From: Vagococcus penaei | GTDB taxonomy: Bacteria > Bacillota > Bacilli > Lactobacillales > Vagococcaceae | Direction of reading: 5' to 3' | NCBI RefSeq assembly: GCF_001998885.1 | Contig: NZ_CP019609.1 | Span: forward strand, 2,282,001 to 2,346,000 | DNA: 64,000 nucleotides | Notes under the pieces: model-generated | What the model was told of the DNA's origin: nothing | Databases searched by the model: none | Seen by the model: only the letters and a program-made list of their open reading frames with translations | Made by a program: the position numbers and the translations under genes | Part shown: piece after piece, positions 58,470 to 64,000 of the stretch | Position numbering within the stretch: the stretch's first letter is position 1 | Layout: the number at the start of each line of letters is the position of its first letter

Positions 58470-59417
58470 ATGGAAGAAGCATATTTAGATTTAGGTCGCA
58501 CCATTTTACAAAATGGCGTAGAAAAAACTGATAGAACAGGTACTGGAACCAAGAGTGTCTTTGGATACCAAATGCGGTTTGATTTAGCAAAGGGTTTTCC
58601 TTTACTGACAACCAAGCGTGTGCCTTTTTCATTAATTAAAAGTGAATTATTATGGTTTATACACGGTGATACAAATATCAAGTATCTATTAGAGCATAAT
58701 AATCATATTTGGGATGAGTGGGCTTTTGAACGCTATGTGAAAAGTTCTGATTATAAAGGACCCGATATGACAGATTTTGGGCGTCGTTGTTTAGTTGATG
58801 AAGATTTTAATGAAATCTACCAAAATGAATTGGCTAAATTTTGTCAATTAATTTTGACTGATGACCAGTTTGCTTTAAAATATGGAGAGTTAGGTAATAT
58901 TTATGGAGCACAATGGCGTCATTGGAAAACATCACAGGGGGAAACGATTGACCAGTTGCAACAAGTTATTGATATGATTAAAACAACACCAGATTCTAGA
59001 CGACTATTAGTTTCTGCTTGGAATCCAGAAGATGTACCTAATATGGCATTGCCACCGTGTCACACGATGTTTCAGTTTTATGTTGCTAACGGTAAATTGA
59101 GTTGTCAGTTATATCAACGCAGTGCTGACGTTTTTCTAGGTGTACCATTTAACATTGCGAGCTATGCATTATTAACTCATTTAATTGCACATGAAACAGG
59201 GTTAGCTGTTGGAGACTTTGTTCATACCCTTGGTGATGCTCATCTATATACTAATCACTTTGAGCAAATGTCATTACAATTAAGTAGAGAACCTAGGGAG
59301 TTACCTACTATTGAATTGAATCAAGCGAAAAAAAGTATATTTGACTTTGATATGGATGATATCCAATTGAAAAATTATCAACCACATAAAGGTATTAAAG
59401 CACCAATTGCTGTATGA
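58470..59417 (+). CDS. thyA: Thymidylate synthase
   Basis: ThyA methylates dUMP with methylene-THF, giving dTMP and dihydrofolate. The 315-aa protein has [16 protein letters not shown], the dUMP phosphate Arg residues in [14 protein letters not shown], the nucleophile in [12 protein letters not shown], and [18 protein letters not shown]. It includes the longer insert seen in the Lactobacillus-type enzyme (about residues 90-140). It follows the ABC-F gene by 13 bp and precedes folA by 34 bp. Confidence 0.97.
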   Translation: MEEAYLDLGRTILQNGVEKTDRTGTGTKSVFGYQMRFDLAKGFPLLTTKRVPFSLIKSELLWFIHGDTNIKYLLEHNNHIWDEWAFERYVKSSDYKGPDMTDFGRRCLVDEDFNEIYQNELAKFCQLILTDDQFALKYGELGNIYGAQWRHWKTSQGETIDQLQQVIDMIKTTPDSRRLLVSAWNPEDVPNMALPPCHTMFQFYVANGKLSCQLYQRSADVFLGVPFNIASYALLTHLIAHETGLAVGDFVHTLGDAHLYTNHFEQMSLQLSREPRELPTIELNQAKKSIFDFDMDDIQLKNYQPHKGIKAPIAV

Positions 59418-59451
59418 TGAAATGTGTTAATCTTTGGGGGAGGAATATAAA

Positions 59452-59949
59452 ATGATAGCTGCTATATGGGCTCAGGATATGAATGGTTTAATTGGAAATA
59501 ATGAGGTGTTACCATGGTATTTACCTGATGATTTGCAATTTTTTAAGCAGATGACGGAGAATAATGCCATCGTGATGGGACGTAAAACGTTTGAAGGTAT
59601 GGGTAAACGACTCTTACCTAATCGTGAAACAATTGTTCTAACATCTGATAAAAATTATGATGGTAATGGAGCTATCGTAATGAACTCAGTGGAAGAAGTA
59701 CTAGAATTTGCTAATGAGTTTGAAGGAATTACATTTATCACAGGTGGCGGTGAAATCTACAAAACCTTTTTACCTCATTTAGATGTATTATATCGAACGC
59801 TAATTAAAGCAGAGTTTGAGGGAGATACTTATTTTCCGTATTTAGATTGGGATGAATGGCATATTGTTAGTACAAGTGCAGGGACAGTTGATGATAAAAA
59901 TCTCTATGCGCATGATTTCGAAACGTATCAACGCCATGTGAATAATTAA
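59452..59949 (+). CDS. folA: Dihydrofolate reductase
   Basis: This enzyme regenerates THF from dihydrofolate made by ThyA. The 165-aa protein has AAIWAQDMNGLIGNN, LPWYLPDDLQFFKQMT (the usual Trp and Asp/Glu folate contacts), VMGRKTFEGMG, and FITGGGEIYKTF. GGGGGAGG selects the ATG at 59452 over the in-frame start at 59434. It forms the usual thyA-folA pair. Confidence 0.96.
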   Translation: MIAAIWAQDMNGLIGNNEVLPWYLPDDLQFFKQMTENNAIVMGRKTFEGMGKRLLPNRETIVLTSDKNYDGNGAIVMNSVEEVLEFANEFEGITFITGGGEIYKTFLPHLDVLYRTLIKAEFEGDTYFPYLDWDEWHIVSTSAGTVDDKNLYAHDFETYQRHVNN

Positions 59950-59985
59950 AAAGGTTAGGAAAGCATTGGCTTTCCTAACCTTTTT
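59948..59985. terminator. Bidirectional terminator after folA
   Basis: A perfect 17-bp stem (AAAAAGGTTAGGAAAGC) with a 4-base loop overlaps the folA stop and lies 5 bp from the converging gene. Confidence 0.94.
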
Positions 59986-59989
59986 CTTA

Positions 59990-60646
59990 TTATGTAAATA
60001 AATAAATTGAAAAATAGATAAAGCATGCACCTAGCATGACAAAAATATGCCAAATGACGTGCATGAAACGTACCTGTTTCATGCTGTAAAACCAAGCGCC
60101 AACAGTATAAGATAACCCACCCAAAAACAAAAGTAGAAAGCCATTGAAACCTAACCCATCATATAGTGGTTTGATAGCAATTAAGCACAACCAGCCCATT
60201 GCGATATATAGAAGAACACCGGCTTTATTTTTTGATTTCAACCAAATTGACTTGTAGACAATACCCATAAGAGCCAAGCTCCAAATAATACCAAAGAGTG
60301 TCCATCCTAGCCATCCTTTAATTGTCAGTAAACAAAATGGAGTATAGCTACCAGCAATTAATAGGTAGATTGAGCTATGGTCAAATATCTGAAAGACTTT
60401 TTTTGCTCGTGTGAAAATTAAACTATGAAACAAAGTAGAAAATAAAAAGAGTAAAATCATTGAAGCGCCAAAGATACTGTAAGAGACAATATAGATTGGA
60501 GAGCCAATCTTAACTCCGCGAATAATTAGTAACACTAATCCAGCAATACTTAGACCTGCACCAATACCGTGAGTGATAGCATTAAAGACTTCATTGACAA
60601 TTAAATATTTCTTTGAAAAAGTTGATGGTTGTTGCATCGATGACAT
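59990..60646 (-). CDS. Hemolysin III family membrane protein (YqfA/PAQR type)
   Basis: This 218-aa protein has seven predicted membrane helices. It carries the family metal-site residues: FNAITHGIGAGLSIAGL near the start, LFSTLFHSLIF, and FDHSSIYLLIAGSYTPFCL, with a final HVIWHIFVMLGA. The fold is shared with PAQR receptors, and hydrolase activity has been proposed for the superfamily. No true hemolysin role is shown. It is divergent from the DegV gene and may share the operator at 60681. Confidence 0.88.
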   Translation of the reverse strand: MSSMQQPSTFSKKYLIVNEVFNAITHGIGAGLSIAGLVLLIIRGVKIGSPIYIVSYSIFGASMILLFLFSTLFHSLIFTRAKKVFQIFDHSSIYLLIAGSYTPFCLLTIKGWLGWTLFGIIWSLALMGIVYKSIWLKSKNKAGVLLYIAMGWLCLIAIKPLYDGLGFNGFLLLFLGGLSYTVGAWFYSMKQVRFMHVIWHIFVMLGACFIYFSIYLFT

Positions 60647-60664
60647 CCTTTCGTTTTTTTTTAA

Positions 60665-60693
60665 GTGAAAATCTGCCTTTTATCTGTTATACT
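60665..60693 (+). promoter_or_regulatory. Promoter of the DegV gene
   Basis: GTGAAA and TATACT are separated by 17 bp; the -10 lies inside the palindrome at 60681-60705. Confidence 0.5.
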
Positions 60694-60705
60694 GTACAAC
60701 AGATA
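60681..60705. promoter_or_regulatory. 25-bp near-perfect palindromic operator
   Basis: TATCTGTTATAC and its near complement GTACAACAGATA flank a central T (11 of 12 pairs match). It covers the -10 of the DegV promoter in a divergent intergenic region. The size and symmetry fit a dimeric repressor such as a TetR-type protein. The factor is not encoded next to it. Confidence 0.6.
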
Positions 60706-60755
60706 GGTTAATACAATTCTACACGAATATGTCGGATTTTGAAAGAGGTTTTATA

Positions 60756-61592
60756 ATGACTAAAATAAAAATTGTTACAGACTCATCTGCGATGATTGTT
60801 CCAGAGCGTTTAAAGGAAATAGATATTCACATTGTGAGTCTGTCCGTAATGATTGATGGCACGGTTTATACTGATAGTGGTCTTGATAATATTGAATTTA
60901 TAACAATGATGGAAAATTCTAAGGCACTTCCAAAAACTAGTCAACCGCCAATTGGTGAGTTTATTGAAATGTATGATAAATTAGGTGCTGATGGCAGCGA
61001 AATTATTTCAATTCATTTAACCGAAAAATTAAGCGGTACAGTCAATACAGCACGACAAGCAGCGCAAATGACACATTCTAATGTAACGGTGATTGATAGT
61101 AAATTTATTGATCAAGCATTAGGTTTTCAAGTGTATGAAGCAGCTAAACTAGCGCAAGCTGGTGCTAGCAAGGAAGCAATTCTTGAAAAAATTCAAGACG
61201 TGAAAGAAAAAACGCAGTTATTTATTGGTGTAGCAACACTAGAAAACTTGGTTAAAGGTGGACGTGTTAGTAAGTTGGCAGGTGCCTTATCAGGTTTCTT
61301 AAACATGAAGGTTATGATGGAGCTATTAAATGGTGAATTAGTTGTTGTGACTAAAGGTCGTGGTAACAAGACGTTTACTAAATGGTTGAAAAAATTGGAA
61401 GAATCTTTAGCAACACTAGATTTGAATTATATCGGCATTTCTGACGCTGGAAGTCGTGACTTAACAACTGAAATGCGAGCTTCCTTACAACAAATTTTAC
61501 CAAATCAAGAAATACCAATCGTTCACACAACACCGCTTGTTTCAACACATGCTGGAAAAGGTGCCTTTGCGATAATGTTTTATTCAAAATAG
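60756..61592 (+). CDS. DegV family fatty-acid-binding protein
   Basis: DegV/FakB proteins bind a fatty acid and present it to the kinase FakA. The 278-aa protein has KIVTDSSAMIVPERL at the start, the loop LPKTSQPPIGEF, the fatty-acid head-group region SIHLTEKLSGT, and the C-terminal HTTPLVSTHAGKGAF motif. AAAGAGG selects the ATG at 60756; an in-frame ATG lies at 60729. No fakA gene is in the window, so whether this member serves phospholipid synthesis is unknown. Confidence 0.92.
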   Translation: MTKIKIVTDSSAMIVPERLKEIDIHIVSLSVMIDGTVYTDSGLDNIEFITMMENSKALPKTSQPPIGEFIEMYDKLGADGSEIISIHLTEKLSGTVNTARQAAQMTHSNVTVIDSKFIDQALGFQVYEAAKLAQAGASKEAILEKIQDVKEKTQLFIGVATLENLVKGGRVSKLAGALSGFLNMKVMMELLNGELVVVTKGRGNKTFTKWLKKLEESLATLDLNYIGISDAGSRDLTTEMRASLQQILPNQEIPIVHTTPLVSTHAGKGAFAIMFYSK

Positions 61593-61603
61593 AAAACTGT
61601 TTG

Positions 61604-61633
61604 AAGGCAGATCACAATGGTCTGCTTTTTTTT
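61604..61633 (+). terminator. Terminator just before the GDSL gene
   Basis: AAGGCAGATC and GGTCTGCTTT form a stem (one mismatch) followed by a T run ending at 61634. The next gene's AAAGGGG begins four bases later. Confidence 0.82.
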
Positions 61634-61655
61634 TACAAAGGGGCGAAATAAAAAT

Positions 61656-62561
61656 ATGAATAAATTAAAAAAATTACTACCAGTTGCAAGTTTTTTTATT
61701 GTTATCTGCCTTGTTACTTTTACCTTATTATCGCTATTAATTCCGCCAGCCGGTAAAATAGAGGTAAATACTAAGCCACAAGCAAAAGAAAAACGCATGG
61801 ATATCTTAAGAATCAGTGCTATTGGAGATTCATTGACTGAAGGCGTTGGTGATACCACTAAAGCAGGTGGGTATGTACCGATTTTGCAACGAGATTTAAC
61901 TGATTCTGAACCAATCAATGTTATTCAAATGTCGAATTTTGGTAAATCAGGTGATCGAAGTGATCAAATTCTAAAGAGACTAAAAAAAAATGAAGAGATG
62001 CAAAAATCTTTGGCCGAAGCTAATATCATTACGTTGACTGTGGGTGGGAATGATTTGATGAAAGCAATTCAAAGTCATATTTTTGGTAAACTATCACTTA
62101 AGAGTTTTGTTAAACCACGTAATCGTTACGAAGATGAGTTACAACGACTATACGATGAAATTAGGAAATATAATGCAACGGCACCTATTTATCAACTAGG
62201 AATTTATAATCCATTTTTTATGAATTTTGAAGATATCAAAGAAATGCAAGAAATTGCGGATTATTGGAATGAGGGATCGAAAGAATTTGTTAGTCGCCAA
62301 GATAATGCTTTCTTTGTACCAATTAATGAGGAGATTTCGCGGGGACTCGATGGTAAATCAGCATTAAATAATGTCGCCGATCCAACTGATAGTATAGAAG
62401 AAAATAACTCTAGCGCACAAGAAGATGCTAAAAAGGCTGTTGTAAATAATTTGATTTCAGAAGAAGATAGCTTTCATCCAAATAATCTAGGCTACCAAGT
62501 GATTGCTAATGCCTTTAAAAAAGAAATTATTGCAACGAAAGAATTATGGTTTAAGAAATGA
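61656..62561 (+). CDS. SGNH/GDSL hydrolase (YpmR-like)
   Basis: This is a membrane-anchored or secreted esterase. The 301-aa protein has an N-terminal hydrophobic helix (residues 8-28) and the SGNH blocks: GDSLTEGVGD (Ser), NFGKSGDRSDQ (Gly), TVGGNDLM (Asn) and SFHPNNLGYQ (His). The ribosome site AAAGGGGCG selects the ATG at 61656 over the in-frame start at 61617. It forms a cluster with ypmS, as in Bacillus (ypmR-ypmS). The substrate is unknown. Confidence 0.88.
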   Translation: MNKLKKLLPVASFFIVICLVTFTLLSLLIPPAGKIEVNTKPQAKEKRMDILRISAIGDSLTEGVGDTTKAGGYVPILQRDLTDSEPINVIQMSNFGKSGDRSDQILKRLKKNEEMQKSLAEANIITLTVGGNDLMKAIQSHIFGKLSLKSFVKPRNRYEDELQRLYDEIRKYNATAPIYQLGIYNPFFMNFEDIKEMQEIADYWNEGSKEFVSRQDNAFFVPINEEISRGLDGKSALNNVADPTDSIEENNSSAQEDAKKAVVNNLISEEDSFHPNNLGYQVIANAFKKEIIATKELWFKK

Positions 62562-62571
62562 GGAATAAAGA

Positions 62572-63234
62572 ATGAAACGGTCAAAACCAACTGAAAAGAC
62601 AGGTCAGATTGTCAGTGACAATAAATTATTAAATTTTTTTAAAAATCCTTGGAAAATTGCTTTTTTGACCTTAATAGCAATTATTCTAGGGATGGTACTA
62701 TTTGTTGGGACAAGAGTTACCACAACTCGTTCGAACTATGATGCTAATGCAAAAACTAATCAAATCAGTAAAGAGCCGACGTTTCAAGTTTTACTAAAAA
62801 AAGATCAAATCAATAATATTTTAAATTTTTATTTGGATGATTTTATGAAAAAATCAGGCGTTGACTATTCATTTGCATTAGATAATGAAGCAATGTTAGA
62901 GGGTACTTTTGAGTTGTTAGGTCATCCAACACATTTTTATTTATATTTTGAACCTTATGTGCTAACTGATGGTAATGTTCAGTTACGAGCTAAAAATCTA
63001 TCTGTAGGCACGTTGAGTATTCCGATTTCAGCAATGATTAACTATATCTCCCATAGTGTTGATTTTCCTGATTGGGTAGAAGTTAATGCTGATAAGCAGA
63101 CGATAACGCTACATTTAGATAAATTTACATTATCAAATGGTATGCAAATTCGGGCGGATAAAATTAATTTGATTGATGATGAAATTAGTTTTAGTGTGTA
63201 TTTGAATAAAAAAGAATTAGAGAAAGGCAAGTGA
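62572..63234 (+). CDS. YpmS family protein (DUF2140)
   Basis: This 220-aa protein has a short Lys-rich cytosolic N-terminus, one membrane helix (about 29-47) and an extracytoplasmic beta-rich domain. Internal motifs ([22 protein letters not shown]) fit the YpmS/DUF2140 family. It lies 10 bp after the GDSL gene and overlaps the next start region, so the two likely work together at the membrane. Confidence 0.85.
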   Translation: MKRSKPTEKTGQIVSDNKLLNFFKNPWKIAFLTLIAIILGMVLFVGTRVTTTRSNYDANAKTNQISKEPTFQVLLKKDQINNILNFYLDDFMKKSGVDYSFALDNEAMLEGTFELLGHPTHFYLYFEPYVLTDGNVQLRAKNLSVGTLSIPISAMINYISHSVDFPDWVEVNADKQTITLHLDKFTLSNGMQIRADKINLIDDEISFSVYLNKKELEKGK

Positions 63235-63239
63235 GAGTA

Positions 63240-63755
63240 ATGAGTGAAACAGCAATTTTTGCAGGTGGATGTTTTTGGTGCATGATTGAACCATTTGACA
63301 CACGTCCTGGTATTATATCTATAGTTTCTGGTTATACTGGTGGTTACAAAGAACACCCAACATATGAAGAAGTTTGTACTGGCTTAACTGGCCATACAGA
63401 AGCTGTTAAAATTGAGTTTGATCCTGAAATTATCTCTTACGATGAGTTATTACAAATTTACTGGCAACAGACAGACCCAACAGATGCTTTTGGACAATTT
63501 CAAGATCGTGGTGATAGCTATCGTCCAGTGATTTTTTATACAAATGACGCTCAAAAAGAAGCGGCTGAAGCAAGTAAACAAGCCTTAGCTGACTCTGGTA
63601 AGTATCTCGAGCCGATTGTGACTCAAATTGAACCAGCAAGCCCATTTTATTTGGCTGAAACCTATCATCAAGATTTTTACAAAAAACATCCAATGCGTTA
63701 TAAGTTATCTCATTTAGAGAGAGAACGATTTTTAAAAAAAGTTTGGGGTGACTAG
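63240..63755 (+). CDS. msrA: Peptide-methionine (S)-S-oxide reductase MsrA
   Basis: MsrA repairs oxidised methionine. The 171-aa protein has the catalytic motif AGGCFWCMI, then [15 protein letters not shown], the [12 protein letters not shown] block and the [19 protein letters not shown] signature. An in-frame GTG lies at 63231, but AGAAAGG is better spaced for the ATG at 63240. It follows ypmS and precedes yozE, the Bacillus-like order. Confidence 0.96.
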   Translation: MSETAIFAGGCFWCMIEPFDTRPGIISIVSGYTGGYKEHPTYEEVCTGLTGHTEAVKIEFDPEIISYDELLQIYWQQTDPTDAFGQFQDRGDSYRPVIFYTNDAQKEAAEASKQALADSGKYLEPIVTQIEPASPFYLAETYHQDFYKKHPMRYKLSHLERERFLKKVWGD

Positions 63756-63760
63756 AGTTA

Positions 63761-63979
63761 ATGAAAAGAAGTTTTTATCACTATGTTCAAACGTTTCGTG
63801 ATGCTAAATTGCAAACGCCGGAAACATTATTAGCCGAAGAAATTTTTCGGGATCTGCAATTTCCAAAGCAATCAGAAGATTATGATGAACTGTCTCATTA
63901 TCTAGAAACAAACGCATACTATATTCCTAGTATGGATTTATTTGATGCACTATGGGAGAAATATATTGAAACAAATTAA
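63761..63979 (+). CDS. YozE family protein (UPF0346)
   Basis: This 72-aa protein has the SAM-like helical fold of YozE: SFYHYVQTFRDAK at the start and AEEIFRDLQFPKQSEDYDEL. It ends LFDALWEKYIE. It lies 5 bp after msrA. A further AAGGAAG near 63984 suggests another gene starts just beyond the window. Confidence 0.9.
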   Translation: MKRSFYHYVQTFRDAKLQTPETLLAEEIFRDLQFPKQSEDYDELSHYLETNAYYIPSMDLFDALWEKYIETN

Positions 63980-64000
63980 CTAAGGAAGTGACCTGCTTGT

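Overview
This is an AT-rich, gene-dense stretch of a low-GC Gram-positive chromosome. The gene set points to a lactic acid bacterium of the Enterococcus/Vagococcus/Carnobacterium type: a butyrate kinase plus branched-chain 2-oxoacid dehydrogenase operon, AdhE, an HU gene followed by TPR and YpiB genes, cysteine desulfurase with DUF1831, a ypmR-ypmS-msrA-yozE cluster, a T-box thrS and a TPP-controlled ABC importer. Vagococcus is my best guess, inferred from gene content only. I see no prophage, insertion sequence, CRISPR array, rRNA or tRNA. The window is core chromosome, and its most interesting signals are small: leader ORFs, RNA elements, operators and frame breaks.

Layout. 0-6 kb: buk-bkdD-bkdA-bkdB-bkdC, an ATP-yielding route for branched-chain 2-oxoacids. 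6-15 kb: a lone PTS IIC-type permease, a LysR regulator, a ketopantoate-reductase-like enzyme, YebC, a broken small membrane ORF, a FrnE-type DsbA protein, an amino-acid permease and fhs. 15-21 kb: hisS, a candidate minus-strand small RNA, mnmA, then an Mg2+ M-box riboswitch, a 19-codon leader ORF and the Mg2+ P-type ATPase mgtA. 21-31 kb: DUF1033, topB and ftsK (both frame-broken at A tracts), an aldehyde dehydrogenase, a Na+/H+ antiporter, proC and an orphan AraC-type regulator with a degenerate receiver domain, divergent from adhE.

31-46 kb: adhE, T-box thrS, cysteine desulfurase with DUF1831, a PsiE-like protein, an FtsW protein divergent from a lone adenylate-forming enzyme, and a minus-strand TPP-riboswitch operon (thiX-thiY-thiZ-tatD). 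46-56 kb: asparaginase, der, hup, a GlsB-like protein, a degenerate AroB-like protein, a TPR protein, YpiB, YitT and the mazG-like/dapB/cca/thioesterase operon. 56-64 kb: an unknown 152-aa protein, a frame-broken ABC-F gene of the YfmR type, thyA-folA, a hemolysin III-type membrane protein, a DegV protein behind a 25-bp palindrome, and the GDSL/YpmS/MsrA/YozE run.

Four coding regions (topB, ftsK, the yfmR-like gene and a 71-codon membrane ORF) are each broken by the loss of a single base, three of them in A7-A9 tracts. Homopolymer under-calling is the simplest explanation. All four could also be restored by -1 slippage, and the topB and yfmR sites match slippery heptamers, so raw reads are needed to decide.
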